Below are positions 34,255 through 45,016 of a stretch of DNA of 64,000 nucleotides, piece after piece. Every line of letters starts with the position of its first letter. The first letter of the stretch is position 1. Made by a program: the position numbers and the translations under genes. Under the pieces are notes generated by a model, which had not been told where the DNA came from, searched no databases, and was given only the letters and a program-made list of their open reading frames with translations. The DNA lies in NCBI GenBank assembly GCA_036346405.1, contig CM070550.1, forward strand, positions 13,612,115-13,676,114, given 5' to 3'. The DNA comes from Phyllostachys edulis. Lineage: Eukaryota; Streptophyta; Magnoliopsida; Poales; Poaceae.

Positions 34255-34608
34255 ATCGTACCATGTCGATCTTCTCGAAAGAGTCCGCGTAGCGGGGGCT
34301 CCAGTCGTTGATGGCCTCACCAGTGGCGGGCCACCCAGCGGCGACCTTCTCTCCAAGCACCTTGTTGGCGAAGCTCCCCCCGAGTTGGACCTCGGAGTGC
34401 ACCGCCGCCGCTGCGGACCGCGACCGCCGCTCCCTTTTCACAGGCGTGGCAACAGCGGCTTTTGGCTGCTTGGCCTTTTCGGTAGCCTAGCTTGCCGTCG
34501 CCTCACCAGCAGCAGAAACCCCCTCCTGCTGCTGCGGCTGGGAGAGGGGGTAGCGGGGGCGTTCCGACGGTGGGAAGAGGAGGCGGCGCGGCCGTGCACG
34601 TAGCCCAT
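34255..34608 (-). pseudogene. Captured 5' fragment of a CDK-like serine/threonine kinase gene
   Basis: The minus strand starts MGYVHGRAASSSHRR; plant kinases of the At1g54610 type begin MGC(V/I) for lipid attachment, so Cys3 has become Tyr. After a frameshift near 34440 it reads LGEKVAAGWPATGEAINDWS and RYADSFEKIDMV, matching the segment just before the kinase domain in that family (GWPxWLxxVAGEAIxGWxPxRADSFEKLDKIGQGTYSxVY), with about six codons deleted after GWP. The match ends exactly where the kinase domain should begin, and unrelated sequence follows. It is surrounded by the GAAACTT array, not by other kinase exons, so it was probably carried there by a transposon. Confidence 0.72.
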
Positions 34609-35378
34609 GGGGACGCGGCGGCAAGGCATGGGTTTGGGGGGAGGATGGCGCAGGCGTGGCCTTCTAGTATATTGTTCTCATGAGAGGATTTTGTTCTCAC
34701 GAGAAAGGGTCAACCCTCAATATCCAATGGTTTGTAAGGTTATCCTTGCTCACTCAAATAGATTGGTCCATGCCCCTAAAACAATGTATGGATACCTGGA
34801 TCAGGTTCAGATTGAACTACCCCTACCCATTCCTATCCCTACGTTGAAACCTAGTCGAAACTTTAAACTCAAAATCTAGGACTTTTAAGTAACTGAAACT
34901 TCACGAAACTGTATGAAATTGCTATACTGTTGTAAATGCATTCCAACGGTATAGCGTGGGCTAGCAGCTCACTTTTTTTAAAAAAAGCTACATAGAGTGT
35001 GGAAAACAGCTCAGCGCAATTCACTTAGTTTTCTAAGCTGCAGTATGTGTATATTAAGGGGGAAAGGGGATTTTGCTAATCTTGAGCTACATAACGCACT
35101 GGCTGGTTGATTGGCAGAGTACGACGTCGATCCACTGAAATGGTTGAAAGGTTGGTGCGCTGAGAGCCCAGTCAGTGTTGCTTCCATACATCACCCACTC
35201 AAGGGGAGGCTTTAATATTTGTGCACCCATTGAAATTTGAAATGGTGTCACGTTGAGGCTGAAGCACATCGATCTCCTCGTCAAGTTATTACCCGGTTTT
35301 GCCAACCGAGACTGGTCAGCAATACTCAAGCCCATGAGATATCAAAGCGGCCGAGATAACGTCCCAACAAAAAGAAGC
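34609..35378. other. No gene recognised
   Basis: Contains a direct repeat (TTCTCATGAGAG / TTCTCACGAGAA at about 34675-34705), a few more GAAACTT words near 34850-34920, and an AT-rich tract. No frame with a domain. Confidence 0.35.
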
Positions 35379-35387
35379 GTAGAAGCG

Positions 35388-35630
35388 AATTTTTTTTTAA
35401 AAAAAATCTATTTTTTATTAAAAATTAAAAATTTATTCTTACGGCCTTTTTTTTACAGGATTATACTCCTGTCGCCTAATGGTTTGGAGACTGGAGCTAG
35501 TCGCCCAACCGAACAACCGTTGGACGACTGAATATCTGCCGCCCAACCGTTCGGCGACAGGTGGCTGTCGCCCAACCGCTAGGCAACTATGGTCCTGTCG
35601 CTTAACAGTTAGGTGACAGGGGGCTGCTGG
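35388..35630. repeat. MULE left terminal region with GTCGCCCAACCGTT palindromes
   Basis: Outer 75 bp AT-rich, then five degenerate palindromes of the type GTCGCCCAACCGTTNGGCGAC (35473-35630). Inverted relative to 42350-42647. Confidence 0.8.
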
Positions 35631-36109
35631 CTGTTTTTTTATTTTTAATTCTTGTTTAATTGTGTTGTAATGAATATTACATTTTGTAGGTTAATTACAT
35701 TTAGCAAATCTGATTTTATGATGCTATTTACGAGGTTGGTTGGTCTGTTTGTTATTTTCGTAGAATATGAAGGGAACGAAATTTGTCAGACTCGCAATAA
35801 CATTTTGTGATCGTCATATATTGTTGTAGTGCTCTAAATTTCTGTAGAATTTTGTGAGGACGATTGAGATAGTAATGAGTTGTAAGTAGAAAGGTACATG
35901 ATATTCGTTCAGAGAAAGGTTGATTGATAAGCCTCCCGTCATAGTGTTGTTGCTTCTGTAATTTTTATATAATTTTATTCGTTCAGACAAAGGATGATTG
36001 ATAAGCATATCAGACGAGGTATAACCTTGAGGGCGTCGTCCAAGAAAACTTTATCTGCTGAAATACTTGTTGTCTTTTAGAAGTGGGATAAAAAGGTATT
36101 AGTACTATT

Positions 36110-36391
36110 GGAGTCTCTCCTCGATGAAGTCGCCTGAACGTATACGTGTATATAGCCAGGCAGTCGATGAAGTACTTTATGAAGTTTATACAGAATATGA
36201 TTGAAGGGGCTAAGAACGCTCGTTGTGATGACGAAGATGCCCCAAAACATGGAGTCTCTCCTCGATAAAGTCGTCTAAACGTATACATGTATATAGACAA
36301 GCAGTAGATGAAGTACTTTATGAAGCTTATACAGAATATGATTGAAGGGGTTGAGAACGCTCGTTGTGATTATAAAGATGCCCTAAAACAT
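36110..36391. repeat. Tandem duplication of a 141-bp unit inside the MULE
   Basis: 36110-36250 and 36251-36391 both start GGAGTCTCTCCTCGAT, contain ACAGAATATGATTGAAGGGG and end CCC(C/T)AAAACAT; a third copy is cut off after GGAGT at 36392. No coding meaning is evident. Confidence 0.85.
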
Positions 36392-36772
36392 GGAGTATTC
36401 AATGTCGGTGCGAATGGTTTTTTCTGGGATTCCACTAGAAGAGGCATACTTGCAATATAGGCTTGCTTTGATGACTTAGCAGAGACACGGAACTAGAACT
36501 ACATTAGAGTCCGCGGACAGAAGCACATGGCATGATGGTTCGACTAATTGCTTTAGTCATCATCGCTACTACTACGGTACACTGCGACATAAGCATTCGG
36601 ACCATATAAATATACATGCCTTTAGGGGATAGTAAAAAATATGGAGGGTAGGACGGGGGACTACTACGTAATGACCTGACCTACTGTGTGGACCGGGGTC
36701 ATTTTCCCTTCCTTGCTAGCTCGGCGTTAAACTCCTCGCCGCCTTCCCTTCCTTGTCGCGGATCGCCCACGC

Positions 36773-37700
36773 CGGGTCGGTATGTCGAAGTTGTCCATGT
36801 CCTGCGATTCCATGATGTAAGTGCATCGTATAGTGAAAATCATAAGAAGGATGTAAATTCTTCATAACTCACGTCGTGGATACGGATTACGCCGAAGCGA
36901 TCGGATACGTTGGCGGCCGCTCGACCATGATGAGCTTTTCCTTGCCCTTGTCACGGATCGTCTATATCGGGCCGGTATGTCAAGTCGCCCATGTCCTGCG
37001 ATTTCATGATGTAAGTGCACCGTATAGTGAAAATCGTAAGAAGAATGTAAATTCTTCATAACTCACGTCGTGGATACGGATTACGCCCAAGCGTCCGGAT
37101 ACGCTTTGGCGGCCGGGCTCAGCCGCATGAGCCTTTCCCTTGCCCTTGTCGCGGGACTGTCCACGTCGGGTTGGTATGTTGAAGTCGTCCATGTCCTGCG
37201 ATTCTATGATGTAAGTATACCGTACAGTGAAAAATGTAATAAGGATGTAAATTCTTCATAACTCATGTCGTCGATATGGATTAAGACCGGGTGAGTACTG
37301 GGCTCCTTCGGTGCCTCCTCAACAGGGTCTGGTATGTAAGGTTTTCACCGCACGAAGTTCTCGGCCCGCACCGAGTAGCTCAGTATGTACTTCTGCTGGA
37401 TGAATGTCTTATCGTACATCTCCAGGCCGTCGATCCACTGGAAGAAGTGGCAGCGCATCTCGGGCTGCCATTACGTTGGGATGAAGTTAAACATTTAAAG
37501 AATTCAACGTTGGGAGAGGAAAATCGATGCGCGCTAAAGAAACGCTTACGAGGTGGTGCCCGCGACGTAGTAGCGCCGCCGGCGATGATTGTTCGGTGTA
37601 TGGACCAATGATCTCTGCCGTTCGCCACACACACACCGTGAGATCGGAAAACGTGGTAGTACTTGGAGCATCTTTCATTGAAAAATCTGGTATTGTAGCC
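36773..37700 (-). pseudogene. GRF-type zinc finger gene relic with three repeated tail segments
   Basis: The minus strand has a GRF zinc finger split by an intron. Exon 1 (ending at 37550) reads CVCGERQ, then HRRRRYYVAGTTS; the intron is 37549-37465 (GTAAGC...GGCAG); exon 2, from 37464, reads PEMRCHFFQWIDGLEMYDKT. Spliced, this gives the GRF pattern C-x-C-G...RYY.(C)...C-FFQWID, with the third Cys replaced by Ala. A TGA then interrupts FVR*KPYIPDPVEEAP. Downstream, a segment of about 195 bp encoding variants of SYEEFT(F/S)(F/L)LxFSLYG(A/I)LTS is present three times (from 37290, 37165 and 36966, reading down), each closed by a stop. GRF domains bind nucleic acid; why MULEs carry such genes is unknown. 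Confidence 0.6.
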
Positions 37701-38111
37701 GCTTTTCTTCCGCGCTAAGTTACTTGCGCTTCCGCAACATCCTCGCGTAGAAGTTTGCCGAAGAGTCCATAGCTGGGTATCTGTTGTGTAGTGTTGGGTT
37801 TGGTTCAACCCCCCTTTTGTGAGCCCCATGGTTGGCATGGTATGGTTAATTTTATGCAGAGTCCTGTCTTTTAGTTCCGAAAAGCTGAGGAGGTAGAGTG
37901 TTGTCATGTCCATCTGAAAAGCTGAGGAGGCATAGTGTTGTCACGTCTTATTTTGTAGAGAGAAGTCATGTCTTGCTTTACAGAGTGTTGTCTTATCGGT
38001 CTGAAATGCTGGCGAGGCAGAGTGTTGTCACGTTTTTCTTTGCAGAGTCATGTCTTTTCGGTTTGAAAAGCTGGCGAGGCGGTCAGGGTTGGCAAGTCAA
38101 TCTGAAAAGCT

Positions 38112-38134
38112 TAACCCTAAACCTAAACCCTAAA
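38112..38134. repeat. Short telomere-like tract
   Basis: TTAACCCTAAACCTAAACCC plus TAAA resembles about three CCCTAAA units, directly abutting the minisatellite. Confidence 0.5.
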
Positions 38135-38634
38135 CTGCGCAAAGCTGGCCCGTGTGGTCTTGTCACTGCGCAAAGCTGCCTCGTCTGGTCTTGTCACTGC
38201 GCAAAGTTGTCTCTTTTGGCCTTATCACTGCGCAAAGCTGGCCCGTGTGGTCTTGTCACTACACAAAGCTGTCTCCTTTGGCCTTATCACTACGCAAAGT
38301 TGGCCCGTGTGGTCTTGTCACTGCGCAAAGCTGCCTCGTCTAGTCTTGTCACTGCGCAAGGCTGTCTCCTTTGGTCTCATCACTGCGCAAAGTTGCCCCG
38401 TGTGGTCTTGTCACTGCACAAAGCTATCTCCTTTGGCCTTATCACTGTGCAAAGCTGGCCCATGTGATCTTGTCACTGCACAAAGCTGCCTCGTCTGGTC
38501 CTATCATTGCACAAAGCTGTCCTGTGTGGTCTTGTCACTGCGCAAAGCTGCCTCGTCTGGTCCTATCACTGTGCAAAGCTACCCCGTTTGGTCTTTTCTC
38601 TGCGCAAAGCAGCCAACCCCGTCTGGTCTTGTCA
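38135..38634. repeat. 31-bp minisatellite, 16 units
   Basis: Units of the type CTGCGCAAAGCTG + CC(C/T)CGT(G/C)TGG + TCTTGTCA, without spacers. Three variants (GGCCCGTGTGG, GCCTCGTCTGG, GTCTCCTTTGG) recur in a rough order of three, giving a 93-bp higher-order period. Because 93 is divisible by three and the unit lacks stops, long frames exist in more than one phase (38152-38343, 37898-38467, 38154-38666, 38371-38646). These are repeat artefacts until shown otherwise. Confidence 0.9.
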
Positions 38635-39263
38635 TCTGCAAGCTAATATATTACCCACTTTGTTAGTCTCCTCCCGCGGACTATAAAATGCACGCCCAAT
38701 GCTCCGAAAGTAGGACCACTCGACCCTTGAAACCGTCGGAAATATAACATCGAATGTAAAGCAGGAGTAAATTTAACTTATAAACAAACAAACCAAATAG
38801 TACTAGGCCACCAGGACAATACTTTCAAAAGTAATGAAAAAGGGATAGTAGTACAACACTTACATAAACATTACGTGTAACATACGATACATGTCTTACG
38901 GCAATACGTACATCAAATGAAAATTGGGTAGTAGCAGAACAGTTACATAAACAATACAAAGTACAGATGACAATGTACACTGATTTGCATTTTGGTCCCA
39001 CTTTGCACACTGCAAGAAGTGCTACCGCAAACCATGGCAAAGGTTTACCTCACCGGTACCTTGCATCGTCGACTGGTAGGGTCTCCCGTCATGAGTCTGC
39101 AGCGTCGACCTAACGCCTTACTTTGTGCCGTCCATATCATTGGTAATACGAAGACTCGCTGACGACCCTTGCCACCCTTCAAAGATGTCAATATCCTAAT
39201 CGATCCTGCTTTGCAATATCCAAGGTGGCGGTTACCCACAACCCCAAGCCCTAAGCTCGCCGG

Positions 39264-41635
39264 TCACGCTGCAAAGACTCTGTCATTCAAGAAGTACTCG
39301 GACACAAAGTTCAAAAGGTCCATGCACACAATCCCGCATGCGGCGAGGACATGAGAGCATGGCTTGTGTAAGAGCTTCGGTTTGTTGCACGTACAGTTAG
39401 GTTCGTTCACATGATCTCCAAGACATACCTCGTGGGTGACAAGAGAACGAGCCGTCCCAAATCCGGCTCTATCCCGGAGGAGCACGTCGAAACGATGCTC
39501 CGTATTGCCCATCACGTACACCGTGTGCGACTGGCCCTTCTCTGTCTTCGCCTGCATGTATGCCATAATCTTCGAGCAGTGCGGTGTTTGAGGGTTGGTG
39601 GCATAAAGTGCGGCATTTGAATGCCTCTCCCTGAAATACCCGATTGTGCTGTGCAAAACACCTTCCACGATGGCGACGAGGGGCTGAGAACGAAGGCCCA
39701 TAAGAACTCAGTTGTACACCTCCGCAAGGTTAGTGGTCATTATGCCGTACCTTGCTCCGTCCGTGTCGTGCAGCAGAGACCACTTCTCCAATGGCTCGGC
39801 CACTCGATGTTCCTCGAGGTCCTCCGCCTCGGACCAGCAGGTTCAGACTCTGGTCCTTGGTTCCTCTCGTCCACGTGTTTTCTGCTATGTTCATCCAGCA
39901 GCGCCCATAAGGTGTCAAATTTGTGCTGCTGGTTCTACATAGCCAGCCTCTTGAATAGCTTCACCAAGGGTTGCTTCAGGAACTTCTTGAAGAAGTTGGC
40001 CCCTAAGTGGCGAATGCACCATCTACTCCTCATATCCGGCCAAGGGAACGGCTCCTCGGGGTCTTTCTGAAGTTTTCTTATAGCCTTCAGCATCCCGACG
40101 TGGCGATCATGGATCATGCACACACCAGATTTAGCTCCAACAACTCCCACCCGGATGTCGAAGGAACCACAACCAATGTCAGAATTCTCACATTCGATGA
40201 ATGCGATGGCCAATGGCGAATTTGATTGTTCTCGCTAACGCCTATGGCGAAGAGATCTACCCTTGTATTTCCGGTCAAAAGGTCTCGTCAATCGAGATCA
40301 CAAAAGATATGCCTAAAAGCCTCGATGCAGGACCAAGGCTATGAAGGCCCTTCGCAATATTGAAAAACCTCACGGATTTTTAGATGGTATGTCCTTACAA
40401 AGATGTACGTGCCCCTGTGTTTCTCTCCGCAAAGACCCCAAGCATACGAGGAAGGTTGTCGACGCCCTCAAAAGATCCAAACCGTCTTTCCAAAGCCTTC
40501 GCTGCAGACGCCACGCCTTCGCGTAGCTGATATTGTACTTGAATTTCTTCTCAATAGCCATCATAATGTGCTTGGCCTCCACATCCTTCTTCTCCACTAT
40601 CTCTCCATACATCAAATTGGCTACAAAGGTCAATGTTAGGTTACGATGTATGGACAAAACACTACTGAGCATGCAGGAGTGCGGCTCTACCTTCGAGACA
40701 ATCTAGTGAGCCTCATACTTTGGTCTATTTGCGTGCACTCACCAAGGACAACCGGCCTGCTCGCACTTGACAGTGTACTGCTCCTGGGTAGATTTGACAA
40801 CCCGAAATGTCCGCTGCATAGACATAGCCCACAGCTTAATGGCATCCTGTAAGGATGTCTTATCAGCAAACATTGAGTGCAACCGAATCTCCGTAGCATG
40901 GTACTTCCACGGCGATTCGTGCTCGTCATGCGTAGTTACACCCTTAATGTCAAATCTGTTCCATTCCTGGGGGATGGGAGCTCCGCCTCATCTAACTGCC
41001 CCGCTGCCTTCCTCAGAAGCTTCCTCTTGACCAAGGCCATTCGGTCATCACTATCCATTTGACGCAATATGTACTCCCTATGCTCTCCTTCATCACCGTC
41101 TCAGAGGCTCACCATGCGGTGACCGATCCTCCTCTCCTGTATCTACCGCGTCGGGCTCATCACAAGCAACATCCTCCGAACCCTTCATAACACCGCCCTT
41201 TGGCTCCTCTTCTTCACCAACATGCTGAGCACTCGAGCTGCTCCCATCACCCGGATGATATCCGACGGCGGGGCCCTGCACAGCTTCTTTTGGGCATAGT
41301 TGCACAAGCAACACACACTCATATCCACGGCACCGACAGCCTTCTATAAAGCCCTTCCACACAGTCGTGCGCATCAGTGTTCTCAACTCCCATCTGATGT
41401 ATGTGGGAGACCGGCTCCAAAGCCCTTGTATGAAGACACTGCACACCTCAGGGTCCAAGGAGAAGCTGCGGGTGAGCCAGTGCATCACATTTGCGATTCG
41501 TGCATTCTCGCCGTCCGGATGTACCAGAGTGGCTTGCGGAAAACTGCTCAAGTCAATACCGCACGGACCTTCACGAACGGTGCCAACACCGTAATGCACT
41601 TTATTGTATGCCTGCAAATATTTCCAATATTGCAA
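39264..41635 (-). pseudogene. MULE transposase, disabled
   Basis: Pieces in the correct order on the minus strand. The N-terminal part (41635-41093) ends in an acidic linker. A MuDR-type DNA-binding part follows at about 40930-40670 (FADKTSLQDAIKLWAM, FRVVKST, then CEQAGCPW across a frame change). The transposase core has MAIAFIECENSD and the catalytic-type box VCMIHDRHVGMLKAI (about 40110), then RWCIRHLGANFFKKF. A C-terminal SWIM zinc finger, CTCNKPKLLHKPCSHVLAAC, is at about 39370. Frame changes around 40670, 40340-40210 and 39940-39710 and several stops show it is inactive. 38640-39263 is its 3' side and shows no further domain. Confidence 0.85.
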
Positions 41636-42349
41636 CTAGTCAGATCGCAACGCACGACGTGCAAGTACTGTTACATTGTAATTTACATTTGTAAGGCCTT
41701 TCGCCTATAGTCAACAACTACACTACAGCATGATCAAGACGCCATTCATTCCCTAAGGCAGAGACCACGATGAACGTGTAGTACAATATTCAGATTCAAC
41801 CTCAAAACCGAGCTATTCTATAGCAGGCATTATCCGATTCTGACGCTAACTTGCAATCCGAAATGCTACAAGTGGCGTTCCAGTCTTCTACAGAGCTATA
41901 CCAATTACCTAAGTCAATTAGTTCATACTAATTAACCTCTACTAATTAGTTCATACAAATAATTCATCCTCCTCATGCGCTCGGTCACACATTATTCACC
42001 CAATAATAGTCGGTCACGCATGCACCGACACAACTACAATACTTCTTATAAACAGCACTAATACTCCCTCACGGATTATTTTTTCCTCTAACTAAAGTTT
42101 TCTATCGCTGCTACTTACATACAAATTAACAACATTTTGATTTTCTGATTTTTTTTTCTCTAACTAAAATTTCTTACAGGTGCTACTTATACTACTATTT
42201 TAACTACATAAACTATTTACTTACTAAAAAATATACACTACAAAGTAAAAAAACTTACCTCACAGACGAAGTCTTCTTCTTCTCCTCCTCACGCGCTCAC
42301 TCTCTGTTCTCTCTCTCTGCTCGCTCGCCCGGGGGGACCGTGCGTGGCT

Positions 42350-42647
42350 CCTTATATAGGCCATCCAGTCGCCCGACGATTCGACGACTGGAGCTTCTTG
42401 TTGCTTGACGGTTCGGCGATAGCAGATATCGCCCAACTGTTGGGCGACTGCAATTATTGCCGCCCAACGGTTCGGCGTGTGCAGTCTAAATGCTGAACGG
42501 TTGGGCGACAGCAAGTCATTCGCTTTTCTGTTGGGCGACTGGCTCTAGTCGCCCAACCGTTAGGCGATAGGAGTATAATCTTGTAAAAAAAGTCGCAAGA
42601 ATATATTTGTAATTTCTAATAAAAATAGATTATTAAAAAAAATTCAC
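42350..42647. repeat. MULE right terminal region with GTCGCCCAACCGTT palindromes
   Basis: About seven degenerate palindromes (TCGCCCAACTGTTGGGCGA is nearly perfect at 42429-42447), then ATAGGAGTATAAT and an AT-rich outer end. Inverted counterpart of 35388-35630. Confidence 0.8.
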
Positions 42648-42741
42648 GTAGAAGCGGCACAAATGTTTTCGTTTCATGGTGTACACCCTACGTACAGCAT
42701 GGATTGGTGGCTGGTCGCTCGGTACGCTACCATAGCACTTA

Positions 42742-43026
42742 GGGCATGTATAATACGATATGTTTACATACGAGTACTTAAAGAAAGAGAATATAGTCAC
42801 GTCATCAAGTACCTATGTAAAAGTTGTTTCCTCTAATGCAAGCATCTATTTTGTAGGTGTTTAAATGATTGCATTATCTATTAATTATATATAGTCATAT
42901 ACATAAGCACAGGTGCCTAATCAAGCATCGATGCTACAAAATAAGCACCTTATCTATCTTACGTGGTAAGAAAAAACAGTTTTTCTTTGCTAAACACCTC
43001 TCTTAGCACATGCGTTGTATATGATC
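42742..43026. mobile_element. Tourist-like MITE, 285 bp
   Basis: Starts GGGCATGTATAATACGA and ends TGCGTTGTATATGATC, an imperfect inverted pair, with TTA at both flanks (42739-42741 and 43027-43029). Interior AT-rich and noncoding. The TTA duplication and size fit PIF/Harbinger-derived MITEs. Confidence 0.7.
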
Positions 43027-43489
43027 TTAGCAAACGGCTCACAGGGACAGATATATGATTCATGCTGTTGAATTGAACGACAATAAACATTGATACGAGG
43101 TGTCTGATCTTCACGACTTAGAATTTGGATGCATCGAATAGCCCAACGAATTGCATGAAGCCAATACGTTGTCAATGCAACAACCTGCAGCACATTAACT
43201 CGTCCAACCACATGCTTTGATAATTCCACTTGGCCACGAACAAGTGGAGATGATCTCCCTGTGATTCCCCCAAGAGCAAGCAAGAAGATCAACGAAGGAA
43301 TCACACAATTCTATAGGGGGTAGTCGGTGGCTTGCACAAACCGTAGAATATACAATGCAATATTTTCTTTGATCAAATTCCGTGGTACCCTTCCTAGGGC
43401 CGACTACACACCTTAAATAGAGAGCTATCCCCTCTCTTGGTTCAGCCAAAACCAAGAGTCCAATCAAATTCGATCACAGAGATCGAAAC

Positions 43490-43630
43490 TGACTCCTAGA
43501 TGCGTTAAACTCCTAAGATGGTCGTAGAAAAGTTTATGACCACTAAGTTGGTATGATCTTCCTCATTATTAATATTGAGAGGTATTTTTAAAAGTTGTAT
43601 AAGAGACATTATTATTTATAATACTACAGA
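43490..43630. repeat. Fragment related to the Tat-like LTR
   Basis: GGTCGTAGAAAAGTTTATGACC followed by a stretch resembling 50770-50900 (ATTATTAATATTGAG..GTAT; ACATTATTATTTATAATAC). Probably a decayed solo LTR of the family at the right end of the window; its left limit may be as far as 43030. Confidence 0.35.
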
Positions 43631-45016
43631 TAAAAAAACTTAATTAATTGAGGAATTTTTGTGGATTTTTTTTGCCTCAAAATAAAGGAGGTGCCTCCGA
43701 TCTCACCGCTCTTGGCTGTGTTTTTTCCCGGTCGACAGAGCTGCTCTGGGCCTTTTTTTTTAATATGGCTTGGCTTTATTTCTTGTCTTCACGTGTTGGA
43801 GTACATCTCATGTTGGTGGTTGCGTACGCTAAGAGCTAGCGTGTGGATTAAAAAAATAGAGTTGTACTCATTATTGATATATAATATACAGTATGATTAA
43901 TCCTGTTATAATCTGGATCCACTAGAATAAGTGGCAGAGATCTTTCTCATTTTTCTCTGGATTAGTGAGAAATTCTAGGATTTTTTTCTTTTTAGAATTA
44001 TTGTGGAATATTCTTACTCTCAAAACAAAAGAGGTGTCTTGAATCTTACAGGTTGTTTTTGTTTATATAGATGTCAGTGTCGCGTGTATGCGTGACTTTC
44101 AATCCGGTTCAGCATCAACGTACGAAGCACGTGGAAACTGATTTGCACTTCGTCTGCTATCGTATTGCTTTGGGACAGGTGCACATCATTCATGTCCTAT
44201 CGTTGTCATAATTCGTTGTTGTGTTCATCAAGGGGCTGCCACCATCACTGTTATATGATTTTCAATCCAGCCTCAACGTGCGCGATGCTACCGCTGTGAT
44301 TGCAGGGAGTGTTAGATGTATATTAAGCATGATCTCCTATAATTCGGTATATTTCTTGTATAGGGCAAGTATTTAATTAAGGGTAACTTGCTCAGTAACA
44401 CTATAGTACTACACAGATGTCACAAGTTGGAAAATAACATCGATATGTCACTGACATATGACCCCATAGCTCACCTGTTATTCTCACATTGGATATTATT
44501 TTTTAATTTATACATCATTGCATACCCAAATTTTTCCATTTAATTATCGATCCTTTCCTTGTGATCAATCGATGTACACTGCATATATCGATCAATGGAA
44601 CGCCATCAACGTGTGGCCTCATTCAAAGTCTTTTAATGTGGAATCTCCATCCGTTTACAAATATTTGGGCCGCACCAGTGGAAGGCAGCTTATTAGCCTA
44701 CTATAATCCCAGCCCGCGTAGTCTAGTTCGCAAATGGGCCTTTTTTTCGGTCTGGGAGACTGGAACAAGGACGAGACAAAGAACACGCGAGCAATTCCCT
44801 GAAACATATAGAAGGAATCGAAAGTCGAAAGTACCACACAGGTTTCGAAAAGAGAAATCGAAAAATATGTAAATTTGGCATCCTGTCTACAGATACATCC
44901 GAGTGATAAATTTTGCAAGCGATTCTCTGCAGCCCATACGCGCAAGAATTCATGCAACGCAACGCTGAACAACACACCCTGACAATTGACACAGCACCGA
45001 ACACATTTTGCACTGC
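43631..45016. other. Intergenic, downstream of UGT-3
   Basis: AT-rich; no gene. Two passages (about 43650-43690 and 43980-44045) share GGA(A)TTTTT.. and CTC(A)AAA..AAA(G)GAGGTG words and may be diverged copies of one repeat. The last 150 bases are the 3' flank of UGT-3. Confidence 0.35.

Larger units (their letters stand above)
35388..42647 (-). mobile_element. Mutator-like element (MULE), 7,260 bp
   Basis: The ends are long inverted repeats: left AATTTTTTTTTAAAAAAAATC and onward, right its complement, both followed inward by TTATTCTT(A/G)CG and ATTATACTCCT(G/A)TCGCC. GTAGAAGCG at 35379-35387 and again at 42648-42656 forms a 9-bp target duplication, the MULE size. Inside, on the minus strand, are a MULE transposase relic (41635-39264) and a GRF zinc-finger gene relic (about 37700-36773), plus two sets of tandem repeats and a 31-bp minisatellite. 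41640-42340 is AT-rich leader without a gene. The element separates UGT-2 from UGT-3. Confidence 0.88.

Noticed and set aside
38135..38634. CRISPR-like array or repeat protein gene
   Set aside because: Units are contiguous 31-mers without spacers in a plant transposon, so not CRISPR; open frames in several phases are a property of the repeat, so no protein is claimed.
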